Shown here: piece by piece, positions 7,669 through 15,909 of the stretch | How the letters are laid out: each line of letters begins with the position of its first letter | How positions within the stretch are numbered: the stretch's first letter is position 1 | Origin: Acidobacteriota bacterium | GTDB lineage: Bacteria; Acidobacteriota; Thermoanaerobaculia; Gp7-AA8 | NCBI GenBank assembly: GCA_021325515.1 | Contig: JAJPHC010000046.1 | Coordinates: forward strand, 1 to 35,821 | Direction: 5' to 3' | Length of the DNA: 35,821 nt | The notes under the pieces: generated by a model | The model's database searches: none | Seen by the model: the letters and a program-made list of their open reading frames with translations, nothing else | What the model was told of the DNA's origin: nothing | Made by a program: the position numbers and the translations under genes

Positions 7669-8007
7669 CTAATCGCGCAGCGCGTTCACGAGCATCCCCG
7701 TGCCGATCGCGAGTACGGCGACACCTGCCGCGACCTTTCCGGGATTCTCTTTCGCGTAGGAGACCGCCTTGTTGCTGCCATTGCGCAGATAGTCACGCGC
7801 CACGTTGAGGTACTCCTCGACGTCCGCGTTGTTCATCGAGGACTTGAGATTGCGAATCATCTCTTCGCTGATGCCGAGCTTGCCGAGGAATTCCTCGAGA
7901 CCTGTGTGCCTGGAGTTCTGGCCGCAGGTCGGACAAACATCACTCGCTCTCTCGCTTGCCGTCGTCGCTCCGAAACCGCTGCTGCTCATCGGGCTGTCCT
8001 GATCCAT
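7669..8007 (-). CDS. Small CPxCG protein with C-terminal membrane segment
   Basis: A 112-residue hypothetical protein. Residues about 24-28 form CPTCG, a single zinc-knuckle half. The middle (about 35-80) is charged and helical. The C-terminus GKVAAGVAVLAIGTGMLVNAL is a likely single transmembrane helix, preceded by KENPGKVA, which recalls the tail of DUF883/ElaB-type ribosome-associated membrane proteins; that likeness is weak. A strong AAGGAG Shine-Dalgarno lies 7 nt before the ATG. It overlaps the end of the upstream minus-strand gene by 22 bp, so the two are probably cotranscribed. Confidence 0.75.
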   Translation of the reverse strand: MDQDSPMSSSGFGATTASERASDVCPTCGQNSRHTGLEEFLGKLGISEEMIRNLKSSMNNADVEEYLNVARDYLRNGSNKAVSYAKENPGKVAAGVAVLAIGTGMLVNALRD

Positions 8008-8414
8008 TCGCTTTCTCCTTCCTGATCGTTGCGCTTTCCTTCATACGAGCGCCCGTGCGTGCCGATGCGGGGATCGCCGGACTTGTTGGTGAAGCGGTCC
8101 TCATCGTTCCAGCGATCGTCCTCCGGTCCGCGTCCGTATTCCTGATCGCGATGATGATCCGAGCCATCGGCGCGGAACGGCGCCTTGAGGCTGGTCTGGG
8201 TCGGCGTGTAATTGCCGGCGATCGTGTCGAACGGGATGTCGGTCTCGCGCCGAACGGGACGCGGCCGCGCCTGAGGCTGGGCGATGCGTACAGGCTCAGC
8301 CGCGGCTTCGCGAGCGGGCTCAGCGTGTTTCGTGTGCGCCAGCATGCGGCGCGCGGCGCGCACGGCGCGTCGCAGCGGGTTGCGGACTTCTCGTTGTTTG
8401 TCTCTCTGTTTCAT
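7986..8414 (-). CDS. Hypothetical basic, low-complexity protein
   Basis: A 142-residue protein I do not recognise. The N-terminal half is Arg-rich (MKQRDKQREVRNPLRRAVRA). The middle is Pro/Ala/Arg-rich and the C-terminal half is charged and hydrophilic with many Asp, Arg and Gly, so it is probably disordered. There is no signal peptide or membrane segment. I chose the ATG at 8414, which has AAGGA about 10 nt upstream, over one 7 codons earlier. Its 3' end overlaps the CPxCG gene by 22 bp. The frame could be spurious, but the ribosome-binding site and coupling argue for it. Confidence 0.5.
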   Translation of the reverse strand: MKQRDKQREVRNPLRRAVRAARRMLAHTKHAEPAREAAAEPVRIAQPQARPRPVRRETDIPFDTIAGNYTPTQTSLKAPFRADGSDHHRDQEYGRGPEDDRWNDEDRFTNKSGDPRIGTHGRSYEGKRNDQEGESEWIRTAR

Positions 8415-8454
8415 GAGAGAGATTCCTTGCATCAACCACGCCGATCGGAACGCG

Positions 8455-9661
8455 CTATGGCCGCCGGTATGTCACTCGCCAGAGGATGTTTGCGCCATCG
8501 TCGGCGATGAGGAGCGAACCGTCGGGCAGCACGAGCAACCCGACAGGGCGGCCCCATGCCTGGCCTCGCGGATCGGCGATCCATCCGCTGACGAAATCAT
8601 CGTAGCCGCCTGCTGCGTGGCCGTCGCGGAAGGGGATCGTGATGACCTTGTAGCCGGTGAGTGTCGCGCGATTCCACGAGCCATGCAGCGCGACGAATGC
8701 GCGGCCGCGATATTCCGGCGGGAACATGTTCCCCTTCGTAGAACACGAGTCCCAGCGGTGCGGAATGCGACTCGAGCAACACGGAGGGAATGACGCTCTT
8801 CGCGACGAGATCGCGGCGGCGTCCCCCGAGCCGCGGATCTTCATGAGCACCGATGTACGCGTACGGCCATCCATAGAAAGCGCTGTCGTGGACTTCCGTC
8901 ACATAGTCCGGCACGAGCTCGTCGCCGAGACCATCGCGCTCGTTGACCGTCGTCCAGAGCGCTCCTGTTTTCGGCTCGAGCGCGAGACCAACCGGATTGC
9001 GCAATCCGCTGGCGAACGTGCGCGCACTGCTGCCATCCGGCTTCATGACTGTGATCGCTGCGCGTCGCACGTCGCTCTCGATGTTCACATTGCCGGAGGA
9101 ACCGACCGCGACAAACAACTGAGAGCCGTCGCGGCTGAAGAGGATGTTGCGGGTGACGTGGCCGCCGGGCGGCAGCGAGACGAGACGCTCCGGCGGATTG
9201 CGTGCGATCGTCTGCCCCGGTGCATACGGGAATCGCACGATGGCCGACTCGAGGCCCACGTAGAGGTACCCGGCGTGAAGCGCGAGTCCGAACGGACGAT
9301 CGAGATCCGAGGCGAAGACGAAGCGGCGGTTGCCGCGAAGGATCGTGATGCGTCCGCCCGCCGACTCTGCGACGACGATGTCGCCGTTCGGTGAGAGCAG
9401 AAGATTGCGTGGCTCGTCGAAGCCGTCCGCGAAACGCTCGATGTGAAAACCGGGCGGCAGCAGCAGCTCCGCATGCGGCGGGCGGTTCACGATGCGCGCG
9501 GGATTGCCTGCGCTGCGCGTGGCGAACGGCTTCGGAAGCCGGTCAGGCCGGACCTCATGGTGCTGCAGTGCAGCCGGTGGAGTTGCCGCATGCGTATCGC
9601 AGCGGATCGCCACGAAAGCGAGGACGAGCATGAGCGAGTGCATCCGTGCCGCGCGCATCAT
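8455..9661 (-). pseudogene. Sorbosone-dehydrogenase-like beta-propeller protein, frameshifted
   Basis: The product resembles secreted PQQ-dependent sugar/sorbosone dehydrogenases, six-bladed propellers that oxidise sugars in the periplasm. It begins with a signal peptide (MHSLMLVLAFVAIR region), then LPPGFHIERFADGFDEPRN, VAESAGGRI, SGLRNPVGLALEP and SAFYGWPYAYIG. After SAPLGLVFYEG the frame breaks. The rest (PPEYRGRAFVALHGSWNR to the stop at 8455) continues in another frame. The break maps to CCCC at 8731-8734: removing one base restores a continuous protein of about 401 residues. It may be a real lesion or an assembly error. Candidate starts are 9661, 9658 and 9643; none has a clear Shine-Dalgarno. 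It diverges from the epimerase gene with only 12 bp between the starts. Confidence 0.75.
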
Positions 9662-9673
9662 CGTAGTACCGGC

Positions 9674-10315
9674 ATGAATATATTCGTTACCGGCGGCACC
9701 GGTTATATCGGACGCCATCTGATTCCGGAGCTTGCGGGACGCGGCCATACGGTTCGCGCGCTCGTGCGTGCCGGATCGGAGAGGAAACTGCCGCAGGGTG
9801 CGACAGCCGTTCATGGCGACGCGCTCGACGCCTCGACGTTCATCGAGGCGATCGCGCCCGGCGATACGTTCGTGCAACTCGTCGGCGTCGCACATCCATC
9901 GCCGGCCAAGGCGGCGCAGTTCCGCGCGATCGATCTCGTGTCGGTGACGCAGTCGGCAAGCGCGGCGGCGCGCGCCGGCGTGCGGCACTTCATCTACCTG
10001 AGCGTCGCGCAGCCGGCGCCGATCATGCGCGAGTACGTCGCGGTGCGCGCCGAAGGGGAGCGGGTTCTCCGCGACACCAACCTCCCTTCGACCTTCATCC
10101 GCCCCTGGTACGTCCTCGGGCCCGGCCACCGCTGGCCATACGCGATCCTTCCTTTCTATTGGCTCGCGATGCTGTCGCCGAAGAGCGGCGAGACCGCGCG
10201 GCGTCTCTATCCGGTCACGCTGGCGAATGTGGTTCGTGCGATTGCGTATGCCGTCGAGCACCCGGTCGCGGCGAGAGCGCGCATCATCGAGAATCCGGAG
10301 CTGCGCCGCTTCTGA
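9674..10315 (+). CDS. NAD(P)-binding epimerase/dehydratase-like protein (atypical SDR)
   Basis: A 213-residue Rossmann-fold protein. The N-terminus MNIFVTGGTGYIGRHL carries the TGxxGxxG dinucleotide-binding motif, and HFIYLSVA occupies the usual active-site strand. The classical YxxxK is not clear; a nearby REYVAVRAEGERVL may take its place, as in atypical short-chain dehydrogenases of the NmrA or complex I NDUFA9 type. The short length also fits an atypical SDR. The substrate is unknown. The 3' end overlaps the converging membrane-protein gene by 32 bp. No ribosome-binding site is visible before the ATG. Confidence 0.88.
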   Translation: MNIFVTGGTGYIGRHLIPELAGRGHTVRALVRAGSERKLPQGATAVHGDALDASTFIEAIAPGDTFVQLVGVAHPSPAKAAQFRAIDLVSVTQSASAAARAGVRHFIYLSVAQPAPIMREYVAVRAEGERVLRDTNLPSTFIRPWYVLGPGHRWPYAILPFYWLAMLSPKSGETARRLYPVTLANVVRAIAYAVEHPVAARARIIENPELRRF

Positions 10316-11516
10316 AGATCAGCAGGCCCGACGCGGCAGCGATTGCGTAGAGCGGCATCACCGGCACGCGGAAGCGCGCTTCGGATTCGCCTCCGGCGCT
10401 GATCACGATGAAATAGAGCAGCGTCAGCGCGACGAACCCCCCAAGCGCGCGATCGCGGCGCCAGAGCACGGCGATGCCGGCGATCGCCAGGAGGAATTCG
10501 GTGTAGACGATGCCATCCAGCGTCATGCGCAGAATCGTCGGCGGCACGCGGCTCACGACCCAGATCGCTTCCCAGTCGCTGTCGAACAGATTGATCTCGA
10601 TGCCGTGCAGCGTGATGAAGAAGGCCCCAACCGGATGCTGCAGCAGCACGCGGCGGCCGATCGCGCTGAAGTATCGGGCCTGAACCGCGTGCGGCAGGAC
10701 ATCGCGGTTCTCGACATGCTCGCTTCTGCGGATCATCGCGTCCGCCTCCTCGAGCAGTTGTTTCTGCCGGTCCGCCAGCGCGTCCTTGAATTCGTAGTCG
10801 TCCATGATCGCGAGCGCGCCGGCGCCGCGATACATCAGCATGTTCGTCCCCGCGACCGAGGCGATGGTGAAGACGGACGTGCGAATCCGGTTGCGCATCC
10901 CCCAGCCGAGCGGCAGGAGGAACGAGCTGATGACGAACGCCGCGATGAGCTGGCGGCGCGCGGAGACGAAGAGATAGAAAGCGATGATGAGGAACCAGAG
11001 GATCGCGACCGGACGAATGAGCACGAGAGCGCCGGTGGCGAGTCCGGCGATGACCGCGCCGCGCGCGCTGCGCAGGCGCTGCGCCGCGATGCAGATGGCC
11101 ATGAATACGACGGCGAATACCGTCTCGCTCAGCACCTTGTTCGCGTAGTGAAGGATCGCGGGGTCGAAGGCGAACATCGCGCCGGCCGCGATCGCCGCGC
11201 GCTCGCTGCCGGTCCAGCTTGCCGTGATGAGGTAGATGACCGCGGCGAGCAATGCGGCGAGCAGGTGCTGGACGAAGACGATCGCCGCCGCATTCGATGC
11301 GAACGGCATGAGAAAGACGCAGTAGCCCGGCGTGCGGATGGTTTCCGGAACGTGCAGCCAGTTCACGAAGCCGAGGCCGTGCGCGAGGTTCTGCGCCGGG
11401 ACGAGATACGTCGCCGAATCGGGATAGAAGTAGTCGCCGTTGCTGAGCCGCCAATAGACGAGATGTGCGGCGAGCGCGGCGGCGAAGAGAATGACGGCAG
11501 TTGCGAGGCGTTTCAC
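10284..11516 (-). CDS. GT39-like multi-spanning glycosyltransferase
   Basis: A 410-residue integral membrane protein with about ten hydrophobic helices. The first (RLATAVILFAAALAAHLVYW) is followed by a periplasmic loop with YFYPDSATYLVPAQNLAHG. This PDSxxYLxxA pattern is typical of GT39/ArnT-like transferases that use polyprenyl-phosphate sugar donors, so a role in glycosylating lipid or protein at the outer face of the inner membrane is plausible but unproven. I chose GTG at 11516 (VKRLATAV). The open frame extends another 60 codons, but that part is only repeat DNA. It converges with and overlaps the SDR gene by 32 bp. Confidence 0.8.
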   Translation of the reverse strand: MKRLATAVILFAAALAAHLVYWRLSNGDYFYPDSATYLVPAQNLAHGLGFVNWLHVPETIRTPGYCVFLMPFASNAAAIVFVQHLLAALLAAVIYLITASWTGSERAAIAAGAMFAFDPAILHYANKVLSETVFAVVFMAICIAAQRLRSARGAVIAGLATGALVLIRPVAILWFLIIAFYLFVSARRQLIAAFVISSFLLPLGWGMRNRIRTSVFTIASVAGTNMLMYRGAGALAIMDDYEFKDALADRQKQLLEEADAMIRRSEHVENRDVLPHAVQARYFSAIGRRVLLQHPVGAFFITLHGIEINLFDSDWEAIWVVSRVPPTILRMTLDGIVYTEFLLAIAGIAVLWRRDRALGGFVALTLLYFIVISAGGESEARFRVPVMPLYAIAAASGLLIFRSGAAPDSR

Positions 11517-11539
11517 GGCGAGGCGGGAGTGTATCGCCA

Positions 11540-11701
11540 GTGGAGTCGCGGACGCCTCGTCCGCGAGCTGCTGCCGTCGCGGGGATGTGCGGACGAGGCG
11601 TCCGCACTCCACGCTTAGATTGTTTGAAGTGGAGTCGCGGACGCCTCGTCCGCGAGCTGCTGCCGTCGCGGGGATGTGCGGACGAGGCGTCCGCACTCCA
11701 C
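11540..11701. repeat. Two direct copies of a 73-bp palindromic element
   Basis: Identical 73-bp elements lie at 11540-11612 and 11629-11701, separated by 16 bp. Each begins GTGGAGTCGCGGACG and ends CGTCCGCACTCCAC, so the ends form an imperfect inverted repeat of about 24 bp around a GAGCTGCTGCCGTCGCGGG centre. The core is the family seen at 7634 and 26832. The second copy ends 2 bp before the stop codon of the next minus-strand gene. Confidence 0.95.
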
Positions 11702-11703
11702 CC

Positions 11704-12882
11704 CTAATACCTTCGCAGCACCGACTCCAGTTCGTCCGGCCGCGGCGCGCGAATCCGCGCCTCTTCGTGCGTGATCGCCCCGCGGCGCACGAGCGACGCC
11801 AGCGATTCCTCGAGCGAGATCATTCCCTGCCGCTTTCCGAGCGTGATCTCGGTGACGAGGTTCTGCAGTTTCTCGTTGCGGATGTGATTGCGAACCGCAT
11901 GATTCGCGAGCAGCACTTCGACCGCGGCAGCGCGTCCGTTCCCGTCGCTTCGCGGAATCAGATGCTGGCAGACGATCGCGTTCAGGCTCAGCGCGAGCTG
12001 ATGGCGGATCTGCATCTGCTGCTGCGGCGGGAACACATCCACGATGCGATGAATCGCCTGCACAGCATCACTCGTATGCAGCGTGGCCAGGATGAGATGG
12101 CCGGTCTCCGCCGCAGTGAGAGCCGTGGAGACGGTCTCCAGATCGCGCATCTCGCCGACGAGAATGACATCGGGATCCTGCCGCAGCGCCGAGCGCAACG
12201 CGGATGCGAAGGAGGGTGCGTCACGGCCGACTTCCACCTGCTCGATGATCGAGCTCTGATTGCGGTGCTCGTACTCGATCGGATCTTCGATCGTGACGAT
12301 GTGCCGCGCCTCGGCGCGATTGATCTCGTTGACGAGCGAGGCGAGAGTGGTCGTTTTCCCCGAGCCCGTCGGGCCGCAGATCAGCACGAGTCCGCGCGAC
12401 GGCTTCACCAGCTCCGCAAGCGAGGTTGGCAGCTCGAGGTGATGCAGCGTCGGGATCGCCATCGGCAGAGCGCGAACCGCTGCGGCGATCGTTCCCCGCT
12501 GCTTGTGGACATTCACACGGAAACGCATGCCGCCCGCGCGCAGCGAGAAATCCGCTGAGCCCTCGCTGTCGATCCGATCGCGCAAACGCCCGCTCGTGTA
12601 CGGCGCGAGCAGCATCCGCACATCTTCAGCAGACAGCGCCTCGGCATCGCTCGGTACGAGGCGGCCGCCGAGGCGAAGGACCGGCGGCATGCCGGCAACG
12701 AGCAGGAGATCGCTCGCCGAGCGCTGAGTCATCTCAAGGAGAATGCCTTCGAGCGCGCTGCCCGCCGGTGCAGTGGCGGGTGGGGCAGCTTCGTTCTCGA
12801 CCGGACGCAGCGCCGGACGCTCGTTGCGGTTGAGCTCTTCCACCAGTTGATCGAGTTGGGGATCACGCAGCAGCTTCGTCAT
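11704..12882 (-). CDS. PilT/PilU-family type IV pilus ATPase
   Basis: A 392-residue paralogue of the PilT at 6545-7600. It has an extra N-terminal region of about 50 residues rich in charged and Pro/Ala residues, then the PAS-like domain (ASDLLLVAGMPPVLRLGG, FRVNVHKQRG), Walker A GPTGSGKTTT, Asp box TIEDPIEYEH, Walker B DVILVGEMRD and His box ATLHTSDAVQAIHR. The RQDPDVILVGEMRD stretch matches canonical PilT better than the first copy does. Two retraction ATPases (PilT plus PilU or PilT2) are common in twitching bacteria. The ATG at 12882 is preceded at 7 nt by TAATCA. No other pilus gene is in the window. Confidence 0.92.
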   Translation of the reverse strand: MTKLLRDPQLDQLVEELNRNERPALRPVENEAAPPATAPAGSALEGILLEMTQRSASDLLLVAGMPPVLRLGGRLVPSDAEALSAEDVRMLLAPYTSGRLRDRIDSEGSADFSLRAGGMRFRVNVHKQRGTIAAAVRALPMAIPTLHHLELPTSLAELVKPSRGLVLICGPTGSGKTTTLASLVNEINRAEARHIVTIEDPIEYEHRNQSSIIEQVEVGRDAPSFASALRSALRQDPDVILVGEMRDLETVSTALTAAETGHLILATLHTSDAVQAIHRIVDVFPPQQQMQIRHQLALSLNAIVCQHLIPRSDGNGRAAAVEVLLANHAVRNHIRNEKLQNLVTEITLGKRQGMISLEESLASLVRRGAITHEEARIRAPRPDELESVLRRY

Positions 12883-12947
12883 GGCCTGATGATTACGAAT
12901 GAAGCATGCCAAGGGTTCGGCATTCAGCGGATCTCCGCCACGATCGT

Positions 12948-13667
12948 ATGGTGAATATGCGCCTGCTTGGGCTCGTCATCGCGATTCCGGTTCTCGCCGT
13001 CATCTTTGCCTTGCTGGAGCGGCGGTATGCGGCCGTGAAACCGAAGACGATTTTCCGGCGCGAGCGTCTCATCGACTTCGGGTTCTGGTTCGTCACTCCG
13101 CTCCTCACCAATACACTGACCTCGGTCCTGATCTTCGCTGCGGTGATGCTGATGCCCGGAAGAGGCTCGACGTGGTTTACGCGGCAGCCGGCGCCGCTGC
13201 AGCTCATCGAGACGCTTGTCGCGGCCGACCTGCTCGGATATTTCGGCCATCGCCTCTTCCACCGCGCCGGCCTGCTGTGGCGCATCCACGCCGTCCATCA
13301 CAGTTCCGAGGATCTCGACTGGCTTTCCGCGACGCGGCTGCATCCGCTGAATGAGGCCGGCATGCGGCTCTTTCAGGTCGTGCCGCTCTATCTGCTCGGA
13401 TTTCGGGGAGGAGCGCTGGCATCCGTCGCGCCGCTGCTGACCGCATGGGCCGTGATCATCCATGCGAATCTCAACTGGGATCTCGGCCCGTTGCGCTATG
13501 TCATCGCGTCGCCTCTCTTTCACCGGTGGCATCACACCAGTGAAGAGGAGGGGCTCGACAGGAACTTCGCCGGTCTCTTCCCCTGGATCGATGCGATGTT
13601 CGGAACGCTTTACATGCCGCGCGGGCGCCAGCCGGAGCGGTTCGGACTTGCCGCCGTGGTGCGTTAG
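12948..13667 (+). CDS. Sterol desaturase / fatty acid hydroxylase family protein
   Basis: A 239-residue membrane protein of the fatty acid hydroxylase superfamily, di-iron enzymes that hydroxylate or desaturate lipids. The histidine clusters that bind the metals are all present: GHRLFH, HAVHHSS and HRWHH, with an extra conserved histidine in IIHANLNWDLG. Three to four hydrophobic segments precede and separate them. The lipid substrate cannot be predicted. The ATG at 12948 (MVNMRLLGLV) is preferred; 12957 is an alternative. Its TAG stop lies inside the -10 box of the next gene. Confidence 0.9.
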   Translation: MVNMRLLGLVIAIPVLAVIFALLERRYAAVKPKTIFRRERLIDFGFWFVTPLLTNTLTSVLIFAAVMLMPGRGSTWFTRQPAPLQLIETLVAADLLGYFGHRLFHRAGLLWRIHAVHHSSEDLDWLSATRLHPLNEAGMRLFQVVPLYLLGFRGGALASVAPLLTAWAVIIHANLNWDLGPLRYVIASPLFHRWHHTSEEEGLDRNFAGLFPWIDAMFGTLYMPRGRQPERFGLAAVVR

Positions 13668-13670
13668 ACT
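13665..13670 (+). promoter_or_regulatory. -10 box TAGACT for the sulfatase gene
   Basis: TAGACT overlaps the stop codon of the hydroxylase gene and lies 9 nt before the GTG at 13680, with no Shine-Dalgarno between. It fits the leaderless pattern loosely. Confidence 0.35.
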
Positions 13671-13679
13671 TCGCGCCGC

Positions 13680-15722
13680 GTGCTCAAGCGTTTCGTTCTT
13701 CTCTTCCTCCTCGTGATCACCGGCTGCACGCGACAGGAGGAGCATCCACCGGTCATCCTCATTTCGATCGACACGTTGCGCTCGGATCATGTCGGCGCCA
13801 TCACGCCGAACATCAAGGCCTTCGCGCGCGAGTCGATCGACTGCCGGAACGCGTGGTCGCACGCGCCGCTCACGCTGCCGTCGCACCTGTCGATTCTGAC
13901 CGGCCTGCTTCCGGCCGAACATGGAGTGCGCGACAACGCCGGCTATCGATTCGACGCATCACATCCGACGCTTGCTTCCCTTCTGGCCGGAACCGGATAT
14001 CACACCGAGGCAGCGGTGTCGGCGTATGTGCTGCGCGCGTCGACGGGTGTGGCGTCGGGATTCAACGAGTATGACGACAACATCGGCATGGTGAGTGGCG
14101 CGCCGATCGGCGCGTTGCAGCGTCGCGGCGAAGCGACGGAGAAGATCGCCGAAGAACTGATCGCGAAGAACCTCGGCGTGCCGCAGTTCTGCTTCCTTCA
14201 TCTTTACGAACCGCATGCTCCGTATGAGCCGACGTATGACAGCGATGTGAAGAAGGCCGACGCGATCGTCGGCACGTTCTTTCGATTCCTGAAGAAAGAA
14301 GGGCTCTACGATCGCGCGCTGATCGTGCTTCTCTCCGATCACGGCGAGGGGCTGATGGATCATGGGGAGCAGGAGCATGGTGTCTTCGTCTATCGCGAGT
14401 CGCTGCAGGTTCCGCTGATGATCAAGCTTCCGCACTCGGCGCGCCGCGGGAAGATCGACCTTCCCGTGCAGTTGATCGATGTGATGCCGACGATTCTCGA
14501 TGCGATCGGTGTCGCGGCGCCTGCCGGCTTGCGGGGAGTGTCGCTGCTGCACGACACCATTCCGGCGCGAACGATCTACTCCGAGTCGTTGTATCCGAGG
14601 ATCCATCTCGGGTGGAGCGAGTTGCGATCGGTCGTGAGCGGTTCGATGCACTTCATCGATGCGCCGCGCGAGGAGCTGTATGACGTCGCCCACGACCTGC
14701 GTGAAAGGCGCGATCTCGCTGCGAAGGATCGCCGGACGAGTGCGGCGTTGCACGAAGAGCTCGGGCATTACGACGTGCGTTTCAGCGCGCCGGAGCAGAT
14801 CGATCCGGAAGAGGCGAAGAAGCTCGCCGCGCTGGGATATGTCAGCGCGGGAACGGATGAAGGGGGCAACCTTCCGGATCCGAAGACGCGCATCGCCGAT
14901 CTGGCGAAGTTGAAGGCGATCGGTGCCGCATCCGATCCGCAGAAGAAGATCGCGATGATCGAGCCTCTGCTCGCCGCGAATCCGCGATGGAGCGATCTGC
15001 GCGATCAGCTGGGCGATGCGTACGACGAGCTTGGCGAGCATCAGAAGGCGGCCGCCGCATTCGAAGCGGGGATCAACGCCACGCCGCGCCTCGCCGCGCA
15101 GTTCGCGCGTTCCGCGGCGCAGTCGCTGCTGCTCGCCGGCGATCTCGCGGGTGCCGAAGCGCACGCGCGCCTCGCGCTGGCTGGCAACGCGCCCGGCGCG
15201 CACCTGCTCCTCGGTGAGATTGCTCTGGCGAAGCGCGATCTCAGCACGGCGTCGGTCGAAGCGCAGGAAGCGGATCGCGAGCCGTCGGATCGCGTCGAAG
15301 CGCTCTTCCTGATGGCGCGCATCGCACAGACGAGAGGCGACTATGGAGGTGCGCTGCGCCTCCTGGAAGTCGAGGAAGAGGCGCGGCGGAAGAACGCGGG
15401 CTCGCAGCCGGAGCACTATCACTTCGTGTTGGCGGATGTGCTGGCGCACCTCGGGCGGATGGATGAGGCGCGCGCGCAATTCCGCGAAGAAATCGCGGCG
15501 GAGCCGCGGAATCTGCAGGCGTATTCGGATCTGGCGCTCATCGATTTTCTTGCGGGAAATCGCGAAGGGGCGATGGCGACGCTGCAGGAAATGGTGGAGA
15601 AGAATCCGACGAAGGATGCGTATCTGTTCGCAGCAGGCGGGCTGGAGAAGTGGGGCGACAAGGAAAATGCCTCAAAGTTCCGTCAGCGGGCAGAAATGGC
15701 GGGTCGCCCAATAACCCGATGA
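13680..15722 (+). CDS. Sulfatase-like hydrolase lipoprotein with C-terminal TPR repeats
   Basis: A 680-residue protein. Residues 1-16 form a lipoprotein signal (LLVITGC, lipidated C16). The alkaline-phosphatase/sulfatase fold follows: metal ligands in SIDTLRSDH (D31, D36), a nucleophile region APLTLPSHLSILTG, and SDHGEGLMDHGE. The expected formylglycine Cys/Ser of the C/SxPxR motif is replaced by T65 in TLPSH. This is the arrangement of sulfatase relatives and phosphoethanolamine-type transferases that use Thr, so true sulfatase activity is doubtful. From about residue 430 the rest is TPR-like helices (LGDAYDELGEHQKAAAAFEAG and more). It is probably periplasmic. The start is GTG. Confidence 0.9.
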   Translation: MLKRFVLLFLLVITGCTRQEEHPPVILISIDTLRSDHVGAITPNIKAFARESIDCRNAWSHAPLTLPSHLSILTGLLPAEHGVRDNAGYRFDASHPTLASLLAGTGYHTEAAVSAYVLRASTGVASGFNEYDDNIGMVSGAPIGALQRRGEATEKIAEELIAKNLGVPQFCFLHLYEPHAPYEPTYDSDVKKADAIVGTFFRFLKKEGLYDRALIVLLSDHGEGLMDHGEQEHGVFVYRESLQVPLMIKLPHSARRGKIDLPVQLIDVMPTILDAIGVAAPAGLRGVSLLHDTIPARTIYSESLYPRIHLGWSELRSVVSGSMHFIDAPREELYDVAHDLRERRDLAAKDRRTSAALHEELGHYDVRFSAPEQIDPEEAKKLAALGYVSAGTDEGGNLPDPKTRIADLAKLKAIGAASDPQKKIAMIEPLLAANPRWSDLRDQLGDAYDELGEHQKAAAAFEAGINATPRLAAQFARSAAQSLLLAGDLAGAEAHARLALAGNAPGAHLLLGEIALAKRDLSTASVEAQEADREPSDRVEALFLMARIAQTRGDYGGALRLLEVEEEARRKNAGSQPEHYHFVLADVLAHLGRMDEARAQFREEIAAEPRNLQAYSDLALIDFLAGNREGAMATLQEMVEKNPTKDAYLFAAGGLEKWGDKENASKFRQRAEMAGRPITR

Positions 15723-15767
15723 TCTCATTTTGACCCGCGCTGGACGTTTCCAAAATGTCACACGGGT

Positions 15768-15797
15768 TTGAATTTGATCCACATCCTTCCGCATAAT
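15768..15797 (+). promoter_or_regulatory. Promoter of the M4 metalloprotease gene
   Basis: TTGAAT (15768-15773) and CATAAT (15792-15797) are 18 bp apart in a locally AT-rich gap, predicting a start near 15804 and a leader of about 105 nt. Confidence 0.55.
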
Positions 15798-15803
15798 TTT
15801 GAT

Positions 15804-15909
15804 AAGTCGTGGCTTGCCAATAGGTTACCTGCTGAGCTTCGAGTAGGCACCGCGCTTGCCCTAAGGGAGCCCGCGCCCAGTTGGGACGCTAATTCATCTA
15901 GGGGAGCAC
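15804..15909 (+). promoter_or_regulatory. Structured 5' leader of the protease mRNA
   Basis: The predicted leader has several possible stems: CCTGCT/AGTAGG around GAGCTTCG, CCCT/AGGG in GCCCTAAGGG, and GCGCCCA/TGGGACGC with one bulged A. It ends with a good GGGGAG Shine-Dalgarno before the ATG at 15910. I recognise no known riboswitch; the motifs of the GEMM (cyclic di-GMP) class are absent. It could stabilise a highly expressed message. Confidence 0.4.

Noticed and set aside
10227-11618. 463-codon plus-strand frame opposite the GT39-like gene
   Set aside because: Hydrophilic Arg/Asp/Glu-rich mirror of a membrane protein; no start signal and no homologous motifs.
11517-11696. 60-codon N-terminal extension of the GT39-like protein
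   Set aside because: It is encoded by the 73-bp repeats and lacks any membrane or family feature.
13959-15479. 506-codon open frame antisense to the sulfatase-TPR gene
   Set aside because: Shadow of high-GC coding; Arg-rich product without motifs.
15804-15909. Cyclic di-GMP (GEMM) or other known riboswitch in the protease leader
   Set aside because: The conserved GEMM strings and tetraloop-receptor layout are not present; only generic stems can be drawn.
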